Source of the DNA: Chitinophagaceae bacterium
GTDB lineage: Bacteria; Bacteroidota; Bacteroidia; Chitinophagales; Chitinophagaceae
Assembly: GCA_022841365.1 (NCBI GenBank)
Contig: JALHRP010000008.1
Location: forward strand, 40,477-104,476
Reading direction: 5' to 3'
DNA length: 64,000 nucleotides
Made by a program: the position numbers and the translations under genes. Each line of letters opens with the position of its first letter. The first letter of the stretch is position 1. Positions 1 through 9,033 of this stretch are shown here, piece after piece. Under the pieces are notes generated by a model. That model was not told the DNA's origin. It did no database searches and saw nothing but the letters and a program-made list of their open reading frames with translations.

Positions 1-179
1 CCGGGCATATCAATATCCATGATCACCAGTTCAGGCTTACAGGTTTCAATATCTTCCACCACCCGATCACAATTGGGATAAGAACCTGTAACAGTATAAC
101 CCGAAGCCTCGCTTAAAAGCAATTCCATTGACTGTCGCAACCTTGTATTGTCTTCATATAGAATCAAAGCGGTAGACAT
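1..179 (-). CDS. Response regulator, receiver domain (partial, cut by window edge)
   Basis: This is the N-terminal 59 or so residues of a response regulator; the rest lies outside the window. The start ATG is at 179. The opening residues form a receiver-domain beta strand with an acidic ED pair (ALILYEDN), and the fragment ends at VIMDIDMPG, where the first Asp of DIDMPG is the expected phosphoacceptor. The gene lies 44 bp downstream of the histidine kinase on the same strand, so the two probably form one operon and a cognate pair. In this kinase class the partner is usually a NarL/LuxR-type DNA-binding regulator, but the output domain cannot be seen here. Confidence 0.85.
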   Translation of the reverse strand, partial: MSTALILYEDNTRLRQSMELLLSEASGYTVTGSYPNCDRVVEDIETCKPELVIMDIDMP

Positions 180-223
180 TTCTGCTAAATTAAACGGTGA
201 TTGCTCAATAAACTATTACACAA

Positions 224-2443
224 TCAGGTAATAGGCATTGTTAACGAAACAGCAGTTCCCTCGCCGGGTGCAGATTGTATTTGCAGTGAAGCGCCCAGAT
301 CATCTGCCCGTTTCTTCATATTATTTAAACCGTTGCCCATTGTAACCATCGAATGCTGAAAGCCCGTTCCATTATCCTGTATCAGTAGTTTAAGTACCTG
401 CTGATTTGTTTGAACACTGATTTTTGCACTGCTGGCTTTTGAATACTTCACCAGGTTATTCACGGCTTCTTTAAAGATGAGATAAAAATTCCGCCGCTTC
501 TCCATGGAGAAGGAAAGGTTTTCTGCAGCTTCATCAAAATTCATTTCATAGCTGATATTTTTTCCATCCATCATATCAGCTGCATATCGTTTCATGCGGA
601 TGAATAATTTCTCCAGCTCATCGTATTTGGGATTGATGTTCCACACAATATCACTTAAGCTTTCACTGATGCGTTGAATATCTTCTCCTGCTTTATTTAA
701 ATACTCTGCAGATTTTGGAGTGTTATTTAAATTACGCCGTGCCAGCTCTGTTAAAATATGAATATTACTCAACGATGCACCAATATCATCATGCAGGTTT
801 TCGCTGATGTTATTCCTCATTGCCAGCAGTGAACTTTGCTGCTCCAGTTTTTTCTTGAGCTGATAGCGGTTGAAAGAAAGATAACCGAGCAGTAACAAAA
901 GAGCAAAACCACCCAGCATTAAATTACGGAGAAGCGTTTGATTGCTGATTTGTTTTTGCTGAAGCAGTTTTTCTTTTTCTGCAAGCTGCAGCCGTTGCTC
1001 GTTGTTTTTTGATAACAGACTTTGTTTTTCCAGTTCATCGCTTTGGAGCTGCAACTGTTGCTCCTGCAACTCTTTCGACTTTGATAACAGATCAATTTCG
1101 TTCTGTTTTTGCAACGCTTCTGCAGTATTGCCTGCAATGATGGCTTTTTGTTTTTCAATTTCCAGTTCTTTAATCCGCTGCAGGGTATGTAAACGTGTAA
1201 TCTCAAAATCTTTTTTTTCTGTTTCAAATTGAGTTTGTAAGGATGCAATTCTGGTGTTGGTTTCGGAATTAATTAAACTGTCACGATACAAAATATACTT
1301 TGTGTAATAATCATAAGCAGCTGAAAAATTCTGCCGGCCTTTATAAAAGTTAGAGAGGTACAGGTACACATTACGAAGCACCGGTTTACTCCCCAATGTT
1401 TTTGCAAGCGTCTCCGATTTATTGAAATACGCAACAGCACCTGCTGAGTCTTTGAGAATATTGCTGTAAAAAGCCGCAGCAATGTATCGGTTAGCCAGCA
1501 TGTTCTGATCCAGCGATTCTAAAATAGCAATGGCTTTTTTTTCATACTCAAACGCTTCGGCATACTTGCGCTGCCTGCTCATTAACAACGACATACTGAC
1601 ATAACTCTGTGCAACACGGGATGGCACTGCACTCAGCTCTGCATATTTTAATCCTAATTGCTGATAGTGTATGGCCTGTGCAACAGAATCAATCCGCAGA
1701 TAGGTTTGAGAAATATTATTACAGGATAGCGCCATGCCGGAAAAATTATTTGCTTTTTCTCTGATGAGCAACGATTGCTTTCCGTATTTAATCGCTTCCT
1801 GAAATTGCTCCAGTTCATAATACAATGCAGATAAATTACTGAGTGATTGTGCAAGACCGAGATCATCATTATTTTTTTGATGCAGACGAACCGCTTTTAA
1901 CAACCAGTCCACCTGTTGATCATATAATCCGAGCAATCCTGAAAGATTACCCAAATCGTTATACACAAAAGCGGTGTAAGCACTCTGTTCTTTTTCGAAC
2001 CTGATGGCCAAAGATTTTTGAAACAACTGTTCGGCCTCCGGATATTTTTTCACCTCAATAAAATACTGGCCTAACTGAAAGTATGAGAGTGCAATTAAAA
2101 AAGTATCTTTTAACTGTTGTGCTGCACGTAATGCAACAGAATCGTGCCGGCCTAAAAGGGCATAGTCAGCTTTTCTGTATAAAATATCGGCCAGTTTCAG
2201 ATTGGCATATGCCTGTCCACGTAAAAATTTTCTTGCTTCGCTTTCTGCAAGGGCCTTGTGTGTATATGCAAGTGCAGAATCGTATTGCGACTTATCTATC
2301 AGTTGATCCGCAATAGAGAGGTGGAAGAAAATTTGTATTGAATCCTGTTTGGTATAGCTTGGCTGAGACTCACCTTGATTTAAACAAAAAAACAAAGTGA
2401 TTGCCGAAAGAAATAACTTTAATAGTGTTGCTTGCGGTTTCAT
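224..2443 (-). CDS. TPR-containing sensor histidine kinase (HisKA_3 / NarL-type)
   Basis: This is a membrane sensor kinase of about 739 residues. The ATG at 2443 (MKPQ) is preferred over an upstream TTG at 2461 because it directly precedes the hydrophobic signal segment. Order of parts: signal peptide (first ~27 residues), a long run of tetratricopeptide repeats (about 45-395, with phrases such as AYTHKALAESEA and AIKYGKQSLLIREKA), a charged coiled coil (about 400-500), one transmembrane helix (about 505-523, GGFALLLLLGYLSF), a HisKA_3 dimerisation helix with ENLHDDIGAS near 549, and a HATPase domain with DNGTGFQ near 692 and a GEGTAVSL end. The sensory TPR part is predicted to be periplasmic. 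It probably phosphorylates the regulator encoded directly downstream. The ligand is unknown. Confidence 0.9.
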   Translation of the reverse strand: MKPQATLLKLFLSAITLFFCLNQGESQPSYTKQDSIQIFFHLSIADQLIDKSQYDSALAYTHKALAESEARKFLRGQAYANLKLADILYRKADYALLGRHDSVALRAAQQLKDTFLIALSYFQLGQYFIEVKKYPEAEQLFQKSLAIRFEKEQSAYTAFVYNDLGNLSGLLGLYDQQVDWLLKAVRLHQKNNDDLGLAQSLSNLSALYYELEQFQEAIKYGKQSLLIREKANNFSGMALSCNNISQTYLRIDSVAQAIHYQQLGLKYAELSAVPSRVAQSYVSMSLLMSRQRKYAEAFEYEKKAIAILESLDQNMLANRYIAAAFYSNILKDSAGAVAYFNKSETLAKTLGSKPVLRNVYLYLSNFYKGRQNFSAAYDYYTKYILYRDSLINSETNTRIASLQTQFETEKKDFEITRLHTLQRIKELEIEKQKAIIAGNTAEALQKQNEIDLLSKSKELQEQQLQLQSDELEKQSLLSKNNEQRLQLAEKEKLLQQKQISNQTLLRNLMLGGFALLLLLGYLSFNRYQLKKKLEQQSSLLAMRNNISENLHDDIGASLSNIHILTELARRNLNNTPKSAEYLNKAGEDIQRISESLSDIVWNINPKYDELEKLFIRMKRYAADMMDGKNISYEMNFDEAAENLSFSMEKRRNFYLIFKEAVNNLVKYSKASSAKISVQTNQQVLKLLIQDNGTGFQHSMVTMGNGLNNMKKRADDLGASLQIQSAPGEGTAVSLTMPIT

Positions 2444-2475
2444 GCCTGATAAAAAATACAAACTTTAATCTGAAA

Positions 2476-2898
2476 ATGGAATTAAAAGGAGAGGAAAAAA
2501 AGCATGACCTGATTGTGTTATTTGATGGTGTATGTAATCTTTGTAACAGCAGCGTTCAATTTATCATCCAGAGAGACAGGAAACATCTGTTTCGCTTTGG
2601 CTCATTACAGGGAGCCTATGGTCAGCAGGTGTTGAAACAGTTTGGCATGCACCCAACCGATTTCAATTCGTTTATTCTGTTAGAAAATGGAAAACTATAC
2701 AGCAAAAGCAGCGGCGCATTGCGAATGCTGAAACATTTGGGTGGTGGCTGGAAGCTGTTTTATGTATTTATCCTTGTTCCTGCTTTTATACGAAATGCAG
2801 TGTACAACTTTATTGCAGTGAACCGCTACAAATGGTTTGGAAAGAAAAACTCCTGCAGCATCCCAACACCGGAACAAAGGGAATTATTTTTAGACTAA
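2476..2898 (+). CDS. DCC-family (DUF393) thiol-disulfide oxidoreductase-like protein
   Basis: This is a 140-residue protein with the family signature near its start: FDGVCNLCNSSV, giving the DxxCxxC arrangement typical of DUF393 proteins. The C-terminal half has YVFILVPAFIRNAVYNFIA followed by RYKWFGKK, also typical of the family. The ATG at 2476 was chosen because it leaves only a short lead-in to the conserved FDG motif; an in-frame ATG at 2401 would add 25 residues and overlap the divergent kinase gene. Only 32 bp separate the two divergent start codons, so the promoters must be compact or overlapping. The family is predicted to have a thioredoxin-like fold; its substrate is not established. 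Confidence 0.88.
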   Translation: MELKGEEKKHDLIVLFDGVCNLCNSSVQFIIQRDRKHLFRFGSLQGAYGQQVLKQFGMHPTDFNSFILLENGKLYSKSSGALRMLKHLGGGWKLFYVFILVPAFIRNAVYNFIAVNRYKWFGKKNSCSIPTPEQRELFLD

Positions 2899-3002
2899 TT
2901 AAACCTCAGGCATCATTTGTGCTCATAGATTAGAAATTTGTTAGATATTTGCAGGCTGGAATATCGTACCATTAAAAACGAATCGCTTAAAATCAAATAA
3001 CG

Positions 3003-3872
3003 TTGAAAAAACTGCTGCAAAAAATTATTGCTTTAGCGAATAATTTGAATTTTCTTTTTTTGATCAATGGTATTTTACTCGCCACACTTTTCCATTTTGT
3101 CATTGAATCAAAGTATGAGTCAGAACTTTTTATTGCCATCAATAAAAACATTAAAACAGGGCTCCCTGAAATTCATACAAAGGAAACGTATGTATTAAAG
3201 GCAATGGAAATGGCGAATCAACTGCAGAAACAGAGATACGAAGTGTTCGGACAACAAAAGCTTGCAGGTTTAAAAGCCAATTTTTTCCGCCCGCCTACAT
3301 TTGATCTGATGACCGCTAATGGTGCCTGCGGCAGTTATGCTACAGTGCTGGCAAGGATTTTAAAAGCAAACGATATCCCTGTAAGAATTGGACAGATGAA
3401 GGTGAATGACACATATGGCGGTCATATTTTTGTTGAAGCAAAAACAGAAAATGGCTGGATCGTTTTAGATCCGATGTATAACCTGGTATTTAAAAAACAA
3501 AATGGTGAGCCGGCTACATTTGCTGACTTAAATAAAGATTGGCAAACGTTTAAACAACAGGTGCCACCGGATTATAATACAGCTTACAATTACAGTGGAG
3601 TAAGGTACACGAATTGGAAAAAAATTCCGGGTATTACAACAACCATTAAATCCTTGCTGGATGCTGTAATTGGTAAGACGAAGGCCGATCAGTTTTCAGT
3701 GCGTCCATATCTGTTACGCACCTATCATAAACTGGCCTGTATAACAGCATTTGTTCTGTTTTTTATATTCCTCCGAACAATGAGCCTGTATCGAAGAACA
3801 AAACTTTTCCCAACATCAGGTAATACCCTGGAAATACAATCAACATCACATGCAGCAAGCACGGCAGCTTAA
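3003..3872 (+). CDS. Transglutaminase-like superfamily membrane protein
   Basis: This is a 289-residue protein with an N-terminal hydrophobic segment (about 16-32) and a second one near the C terminus (about 242-258), with a transglutaminase-like core between them. The Cys-His-Asp triad can be read directly: Cys in NGACGSYATVLARIL (near 109), His in YGGHIFVEA (near 141) and Asp in IVLDPMYN (near 156). The start is the TTG at 3003; an in-frame TAA at 2988 excludes longer forms and no ATG occurs until residue 69. It meets the opposite-strand PhzF gene tail to tail with a 4-bp overlap. In this superfamily the triad may serve protease, amidase or non-catalytic roles, and the sequence does not decide between them. 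Confidence 0.75.
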   Translation: MKKLLQKIIALANNLNFLFLINGILLATLFHFVIESKYESELFIAINKNIKTGLPEIHTKETYVLKAMEMANQLQKQRYEVFGQQKLAGLKANFFRPPTFDLMTANGACGSYATVLARILKANDIPVRIGQMKVNDTYGGHIFVEAKTENGWIVLDPMYNLVFKKQNGEPATFADLNKDWQTFKQQVPPDYNTAYNYSGVRYTNWKKIPGITTTIKSLLDAVIGKTKADQFSVRPYLLRTYHKLACITAFVLFFIFLRTMSLYRRTKLFPTSGNTLEIQSTSHAASTAA

Positions 3873-4699
3873 TCCTGCAAATTGATTATTCCCTGCATAT
3901 AAAACACACATTCTCCACCCATCATTACACGATCAGCATTTTTCTGTTCGCAAACCACATCACCGCCACGTTTGCTTAACTGTTTTGCCATCATTTTCTT
4001 TTTATCCAGCTTTTCGCTCCAGAACGGAATGAGCTGTGAATGAGCCGAACCTGTTACAGGATCTTCATCTACACCGGCAGTTGGTGCAAAAAAACGGGAA
4101 ACAAAATCAACCGTATTTCCTTTTGCTGTAAGTATGATCATGTTGCCGGTCTTTTTCATAGCAGTAAAATCCGGTTTGGCATTAATCACTTCTTCTTCGG
4201 TTGCCACTTCAATTAATAAATCACGGTATTTATATACACCCAGTATTTCTTTTACGCCGAGTATTTCAGCAATACCGTCCGGATAATCATTCACCCGTTC
4301 AGGTTTCCAGGAAGGAAAATCCATTTCATACAGATCGCCTTTCTTTTCAACTTTCAACAAACCGCTTTTTGAACTGAAGGTAACAGATGGTTTACTGTAA
4401 CCCAGCTGGGTGTATAATACAAATGCACTGGCCAATGTAGCATGACCGCATAAATTAATTTCAAACTCCGGGGTAAACCAGCGGATATCATAATCAGCGG
4501 CCCCCTCCCGGCCTCCCCCGGTTGGGGAGGAGTTCCCACGCACAGGAACAAAGAAAACGGTCTCAGCCAGATTATTTTCCATTGCCAGTTGCTGCATCAA
4601 TGCATCATCAATCCATTTATCCAATGGTACAACTGCTGCCGGGTTACCTTTGAATAAAGTGGAAGCAAATGCATCAATCTGGTATAAATTCAATTTCAT
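3869..4699 (-). CDS. PhzF family isomerase/epimerase-like protein
   Basis: This is a 276-residue member of the PhzF (diaminopimelate-epimerase fold) family. Diagnostic stretches are the N-terminal YQIDAFASTLFKGNPAAVV, the catalytic-type Glu in NNLAETVFFV (near 45), WFTPEFEINLCGHATLAS, and the second-half motif DEDPVTGSAHSQL (near 213-225). About 12 residues between FFVPV and DYDIRW (roughly 55-66, rich in Pro and Gly, SPTGGGREG) are not typical of the family and are encoded by a GC-rich palindrome, described separately. The physiological substrate of most PhzF homologues outside phenazine clusters is unknown, and no phenazine genes are nearby. It stands alone, with its end overlapping the neighbouring convergent gene by 4 bp. 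Confidence 0.9.
   Translation of the reverse strand: MKLNLYQIDAFASTLFKGNPAAVVPLDKWIDDALMQQLAMENNLAETVFFVPVRGNSSPTGGGREGAADYDIRWFTPEFEINLCGHATLASAFVLYTQLGYSKPSVTFSSKSGLLKVEKKGDLYEMDFPSWKPERVNDYPDGIAEILGVKEILGVYKYRDLLIEVATEEEVINAKPDFTAMKKTGNMIILTAKGNTVDFVSRFFAPTAGVDEDPVTGSAHSQLIPFWSEKLDKKKMMAKQLSKRGGDVVCEQKNADRVMMGGECVFYMQGIINLQD
4497..4538. repeat. GC-rich palindromic insertion inside the PhzF gene
   Basis: This short run of C- and G-tracts contains the hairpin CCTCCCC / GGGGAGG (4512-4518 with 4524-4530). It encodes the SPTGGGREG stretch of the PhzF protein in frame. Its composition differs sharply from the AT-leaning flanks and resembles the hairpins inside the E1 gene at 15731-15860. The exact borders are uncertain because they were judged from where family-like sequence resumes. 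Confidence 0.6.
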
Positions 4700-4781
4700 A
4701 TTTATTTATTTTGAAGTCTGTAAATTAGGAAACTATCACAGACTTCAACTGCCGATTAAATAACAGCTACCGAATAATTGT

Positions 4782-5384
4782 TTAATAAAAACGTGGTAAT
4801 GCTAATTTATGCCTCACCACAACTATCCGGAACACGACAATAAACAAAATAGATATAATGGTGGCCAGGTTGCTGAGCATATCTACTTTTAAGAGCAACA
4901 GGTAAAGCAATCCTCCCAAAATAGAAACGGACGCATAAATTTCTTTGCGGAAAACGAGCGGCACATTGTTCAGTAACACATCTCTAATTACACCACCAAA
5001 CGACCCTGTGATAGTGCCTAATGCAATACAAATACCCGGACTGAATTGCAGTTGCATTCCTTTCTCTACACCAATGAGTGTAAACAATCCCAAACCAAAT
5101 GCATCAAATAAAAATAAAGTGCTGGTAAAACGTTTCAGATAGTTGCCAAAGAACATGGTGCCAATTGCTGCTGCAATAATAACAATGGTTGTTGTTCCGT
5201 CACGTAACCAACCAACAGGTGTATCACCAATCAATACATCACGCAAGGTTCCGCCGCCAATTGCTGTAACAAATGAAAGGATGATGACACCAAACGGATC
5301 AAGCTTTTTCTCCATGGCAGAAAAAGCACCTGAAACTGCAAAGGCAAAGGTCCCGAGAATATCAATGATGGAGAGGAAGGACAT
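4782..5384 (-). CDS. TRIC / UPF0126 family membrane protein (YicG-like)
   Basis: This is an integral membrane protein of about 200 residues made of two similar three-helix units. The duplicated signature is visible as GGGTLRDVLIGDTPVG in the first half and GSFGGVIRDVLLNNVPLVF in the second. The ATG at 5384 (MSFLSIIDILGTFAFAVSGA) puts the first helix at the N terminus as in homologues; an upstream in-frame Met would add 30 polar residues and is unlikely. Bacterial TRIC-family proteins are related to trimeric intracellular cation channels, though many were once labelled only as glycine-rich membrane proteins. A single-gene unit is likely: the neighbour 98 bp downstream of its start is an E1 gene on the same strand. 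Confidence 0.88.
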   Translation of the reverse strand: MSFLSIIDILGTFAFAVSGAFSAMEKKLDPFGVIILSFVTAIGGGTLRDVLIGDTPVGWLRDGTTTIVIIAAAIGTMFFGNYLKRFTSTLFLFDAFGLGLFTLIGVEKGMQLQFSPGICIALGTITGSFGGVIRDVLLNNVPLVFRKEIYASVSILGGLLYLLLLKVDMLSNLATIISILFIVVFRIVVVRHKLALPRFY

Positions 5385-5481
5385 GGTTATGACTGAATGA
5401 TAAAAATAGTCAAAGAGTTTAATTATTAAATTAGAACCATTGCACTTATTCGTCAGACGAAGCGTACTCATCACTCATCAC

Positions 5482-7866
5482 TCACTCCCTCATCATCTCC
5501 AGAATCACCGATGTAATTTCTTCAACATTTGGTTTGCTGAAATAATCACCATCACTTCCGTAAGAAGGACGATGTGCTTTACCGGTAATTGTTCTCGGAG
5601 CAACATCTAAATATTTATAACCGCCCTGTTCTTCCATTACTTTGTTAAACATATACGCCGCAGCACCACCGGGAACATCTTCATCAACAAATACAATGCG
5701 GTTTGTTTTCTTTAATGATTCAAGTATGGTATGATTGATATCAAACGGAAGTAAGGTTTGTACATCAATAATTTCACAACTGGTTCCCATCTGCTCCAGC
5801 TGTTGTGCAGCTTCATCAATAATACGAAGTGTAGATCCGTAAGAAACAATGGTTACATCAGTTCCCTGTCTGATCACTTCGGGTACACCCATCGGCACAG
5901 TAAATGAAGAAAGATTCAACGGCATTTTTTCTTTTAAACGATAGCCGTTTAAACATTCAATCACCAATGCAGGCTCGTTGCTTTGTAATAATGTATTGTA
6001 CATACCTGCAGCCTGCACCATATTACGTGGCACACAAACATACATGCCACGCAAACTGTTTACAATCATACCCATGGGCGATCCGCTGTGCCAGATACCT
6101 TCTAAACGATGACCTCTTGAACGAACAATTAACGGTGCACTTTGTCTGCCTGCTGTACGAAAATGTAAAGTGGCTACATCATCACTCAATGGCTGCAAAC
6201 CATAAAGGAGATAATCGAGATATTGTATTTCTGCAATGGGACGTAAGCCACGCATAGCTAAACCAACGCCCTGCCCCATAATGGTTAATTCACGAATACC
6301 TGTGTCAAATATTCTTGTATCTCCATGCTTTACCTGCAAACCGGCGAAACCCTGATTTACATCTCCAATAAATCCGAGATCTTCTCCAAATGCCACCACT
6401 TTTGGATTGATGCTGAACAACTGATCAAAATAACGGTTCAGAATTTCATATCCATTCATTACAGCAGCATCAGCAGGAATCTGTGCTTTTATTTCACTCA
6501 CACGCATTGCACTTGCTGCACCTTCATGATATAAGTGTGAGTTGAAAAGTGATTTGCTTTCTTTCATCAACTCATCATAATACTTTTTTGCGTCGTTCTC
6601 TTTAACATTTGAAGTGAGAGAAACAGCTTTGTACAAAGTTGTCATTACATCTTTTCTGCCCGGTTCTCTGTTTTCTTCGAGTTGCTGTTTCAGTTTTTGT
6701 AATGAAGAAGCATTTGTTGAAACTACACTCAGATTCTGCAGTATTTCCGCCACCTTTTGTACCTGTGCTTTGATGGGTTGCTGAAATTCCTGCCAGGCTG
6801 TATTCTTTTCGTTTCTTACAAATTCTTTTGTCTCGGTTTCAACTGCCGCTAATTCTTCTTCATTCGCCAGGGAGTTTTCAAGAATCCACTCTTTCATTTT
6901 TTTAATACAATCCCACTCCCGTTCCCATTGTAAACGGTCGGCTGTTTTATAACGCTCATGGCTGCCCGAAGTGGAATGCCCCTGTGGCTGAGTAACTTCT
7001 TCTACATGAAACAATGCAGGTGTATGCGTTGTGCGGATTTTTTCAATGCCTGCTTCAAACACTTCGCACATGCCGGCATAATCCCATGCTTTTACTTTAT
7101 AAATTTCAATACCGTTGGTTCCTTCTTTTTTCTGAAAACCTTTTAATGCTTCCGAAACAGAACCTTTGGTTGTTTGATATTTCTTGGGAACAGAAATACC
7201 ATATCCATCATCCCATACAAAAACAGCTAAAGGAATTTGCTGCACTGCCGCTGCGTTCATGGTTTCCCAAAAATGGCCTTCACTTGTAGAGGCGTCGCCA
7301 ATTGTGGCAAAGCAAACTTCATTTCCATTGTCTGATAATGAAGAAAACTGTTTCAGTTCACTGGTATGTCTGAATAATTTTGATGCAAGTGCCAACCCAA
7401 CTGAACGGGGCATTTGTGCAGCAGTAGGCGCCATACCTGATGCCAGATTTTTACGGTTGACCAGATCCAGCATCTCACCATTTTCATCAACCATGGCTGT
7501 TGCAAAATGCGAATTCATTTGCCTGCCTGCACTGTGCGGATCATGACTGGTATCAGGATCAGCATACAGTTGTGCAAAAAATTCTTTTACGGTAGCAGCA
7601 CCGGTTGTAAAAGCAAAGGTCTGGTCACGGTAGTAACCGCTGTAAAAATCACCCGGCTTAAAAAACTTGGCCATTGCCAACTGAGGCACTTCTTTGCCAT
7701 CGCCAAAAATGCCAAACTTAGCTTTACCTGTTAACACTTCCTTTCGCCCCAGTAAACTGGCTTCACGGCTAAGGCAGGCAAAACGGTAATCCTGTAACAC
7801 TTCCTGTTTAAAGTGTTCAAATGAAAGCTGTTGTAAGTGCAGGCTGTCGTTGGTGATTGATTCCAT
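5482..7866 (-). CDS. 2-oxo-acid dehydrogenase E1, alpha-beta fusion (first copy)
   Basis: This is a 794-residue thiamine-diphosphate enzyme in which the E1 alpha and beta subunits are joined. The alpha part (about 20-350) has the YYRDQT segment and the ThDP/Mg motif starting GDASTSEGHFWET (near 191) and ending in WDDGYGISV. A linker rich in Glu and Lys follows. The beta part (about 470-790) has VAFGEDLGFIGDVNQGF, IQYLDYLLYGLQPL and VDEDVPGGAAAYMFNKV. E1 decarboxylates a 2-oxo acid and transfers the acyl group to a lipoyl E2; branched-chain oxo acids or pyruvate are the likely substrates. No branched-chain or pyruvate E2 or E3 lies in the window. A second fused E1 occurs at 14120-16264. Confidence 0.9.
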   Translation of the reverse strand: MESITNDSLHLQQLSFEHFKQEVLQDYRFACLSREASLLGRKEVLTGKAKFGIFGDGKEVPQLAMAKFFKPGDFYSGYYRDQTFAFTTGAATVKEFFAQLYADPDTSHDPHSAGRQMNSHFATAMVDENGEMLDLVNRKNLASGMAPTAAQMPRSVGLALASKLFRHTSELKQFSSLSDNGNEVCFATIGDASTSEGHFWETMNAAAVQQIPLAVFVWDDGYGISVPKKYQTTKGSVSEALKGFQKKEGTNGIEIYKVKAWDYAGMCEVFEAGIEKIRTTHTPALFHVEEVTQPQGHSTSGSHERYKTADRLQWEREWDCIKKMKEWILENSLANEEELAAVETETKEFVRNEKNTAWQEFQQPIKAQVQKVAEILQNLSVVSTNASSLQKLKQQLEENREPGRKDVMTTLYKAVSLTSNVKENDAKKYYDELMKESKSLFNSHLYHEGAASAMRVSEIKAQIPADAAVMNGYEILNRYFDQLFSINPKVVAFGEDLGFIGDVNQGFAGLQVKHGDTRIFDTGIRELTIMGQGVGLAMRGLRPIAEIQYLDYLLYGLQPLSDDVATLHFRTAGRQSAPLIVRSRGHRLEGIWHSGSPMGMIVNSLRGMYVCVPRNMVQAAGMYNTLLQSNEPALVIECLNGYRLKEKMPLNLSSFTVPMGVPEVIRQGTDVTIVSYGSTLRIIDEAAQQLEQMGTSCEIIDVQTLLPFDINHTILESLKKTNRIVFVDEDVPGGAAAYMFNKVMEEQGGYKYLDVAPRTITGKAHRPSYGSDGDYFSKPNVEEITSVILEMMRE

Positions 7867-8059
7867 GTGGCAAAAATAAATGTTTTGACTTGCGCATTAA
7901 CACTTGTAAGTTGATTTGGTGAAAACAAATGGGTTGCTGTGCAAAAATGGGTGAAGTGTGGCCCCTGTTCAACGGCCCGTTAACCCATTCTGCCGATTAC
8001 TCTGGTAAAAAAATGTGAAAGGCAACCTTTCCCCACTATGAACTGTCTGTACTTATGCG

Positions 8060-8067
8060 TACTTTTG
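8060..8067 (+). promoter_or_regulatory. Bacteroidota -7 box (TACTTTTG) for the DUF1573 pair
   Basis: The octamer is an exact match to the Bacteroidota sigma-A -7 consensus TAnnTTTG and lies 20 bp upstream of the ATG at 8088. It overlaps the longer alternative reading frame that begins at 8055, which argues for the 8088 start. No clear -33 TTTG was seen at the usual spacing. Confidence 0.5.
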
Positions 8068-8087
8068 AAAGCGCAAAAATCAACAAT

Positions 8088-8561
8088 ATGAAAAAACTAT
8101 TTGGAACCTTTCTCTTTACTTCTGTTTTAGCCCTTGCCGGCATGGCACAGTCGCATGATGGTCATAACCACAGCAACCCTGCCCCTGCAGCTGCAAAACC
8201 CGAATCAATTAAATTACCTGAGCTGAGTTTTGACTTTGGGAAAATACCCCAGGGCAAACCCGTTACACACAATTTTATTGTAGAAAATATCGGAAAAGAT
8301 ACTTTACGAATCGAAAATGTGCAGGCAAGCTGCGGATGCACTACCCCTGAGTGGAGCAATGCACCGATTCTTACCGGCAATAAAACAACTATTAAAGTAG
8401 GGTACAATGCAGCAGCTGAAGGTGTATTTGAAAAATCTATCACCATTTATTACAATGGTGGACAGGTAAAACAAATTACCATCAAAGGGCAGGTTTGGAA
8501 AACACCTGATCAATCGGCACCGGGCAATCAGGCATTGAATGTTTTTAAACAATCACAATAA
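8088..8561 (+). CDS. DUF1573 domain exported protein (first of pair)
   Basis: This is a 157-residue secreted or periplasmic protein. The signal peptide is MKKLFGTFLFTSVLALAGMAQ, followed by a His/Pro/Ala-rich linker (SHDGHNHSNPAPAAAK) and one DUF1573 immunoglobulin-like domain. Signature: FDFGKIPQGKPVTHNF, then VQASCGCTTPEWS with the conserved CGCT, then KVGYNAAAEGVFEKSITIYYN. The start at 8088 places the signal peptide at the N terminus and fits the -7 box upstream. The His-rich linker could bind metal, but that is inference. The next DUF1573 gene starts 13 bp after its stop, so the two are co-transcribed. The function of these domains is not known. Confidence 0.88.
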   Translation: MKKLFGTFLFTSVLALAGMAQSHDGHNHSNPAPAAAKPESIKLPELSFDFGKIPQGKPVTHNFIVENIGKDTLRIENVQASCGCTTPEWSNAPILTGNKTTIKVGYNAAAEGVFEKSITIYYNGGQVKQITIKGQVWKTPDQSAPGNQALNVFKQSQ

Positions 8562-8574
8562 TAAACAGTATACA

Positions 8575-8955
8575 ATGAAATCAGTATTTGCATCATTTAT
8601 TGCACTCTTTTTAGTTACAGTAGCTTTTGGTCAATCAAAGAAACCATCTGATGTTGCAAAGTTTGCCAGCGAAACAGTTGACTTAGGCAAGCCAAAAGTG
8701 GGCAACCCGGTTACAGCAACATTTACATTTACAAATACCAGCAATGAAGATCTGGTAATTGAAACAGTAACACCCGGTTGTGGCTGTACAAAATCTGATT
8801 ACACCAAAGAACCCATTAAGCCCGGTAAAACAGGAACCATTACTGCAACCTATAATGCAGCTTCTGTTGGCACATTTACAAAACCGGTTTATGTAAAATT
8901 TCTGGGTATAGATGAGCAACAAAAATTAACTATTGTTGGAATTGTTCAGCAATAA
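8575..8955 (+). CDS. DUF1573 domain exported protein (second of pair)
   Basis: This 126-residue protein has a signal peptide (MKSVFASFIALFLVTVAFGQ) and one DUF1573 domain: VDLGKPKVGNPVTATFTF, the Cys-rich core VTPGCGCTKSDYT, and ATYNAASVGTFTKPVYVKF. It is a shorter paralogue of the gene 13 bp upstream and lacks that protein's His-rich linker, so the pair looks like a local duplication that diverged. The ATG at 8575 was chosen over an in-frame upstream ATG at 8539 because the latter would run into the preceding gene and put 12 polar residues before the signal peptide. A strong terminator follows. Confidence 0.88.
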   Translation: MKSVFASFIALFLVTVAFGQSKKPSDVAKFASETVDLGKPKVGNPVTATFTFTNTSNEDLVIETVTPGCGCTKSDYTKEPIKPGKTGTITATYNAASVGTFTKPVYVKFLGIDEQQKLTIVGIVQQ

Positions 8956-8977
8956 ACGCATCAACCAATAAAATAAA

Positions 8978-9009
8978 AACCCTCTGCAGTGACAGAGGGT
9001 TTTTATTTT
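8978..9009 (+). terminator. Rho-independent terminator after the DUF1573 pair
   Basis: AACCCTCTG pairs perfectly with CAGAGGGTT across a short loop and is followed by a T-rich tail (TTTTATTTTA). It ends the DUF1573 transcript just before the aminotransferase promoter. Confidence 0.85.
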
Positions 9010-9021
9010 ACATACCTCCCC

Positions 9022-9029
9022 TATCTTTG
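9022..9029 (+). promoter_or_regulatory. Bacteroidota -7 box (TATCTTTG) very close to the aminotransferase ATG
   Basis: This is an exact TAnnTTTG match ending only 4 bp before the ATG at 9034. If it is used, transcription would begin at or within a few bases of the start codon and the mRNA would have essentially no leader. It lies directly after the upstream terminator, so it is the only evident place for this gene's promoter. Confidence 0.5.
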
Positions 9030-9033
9030 TTTG

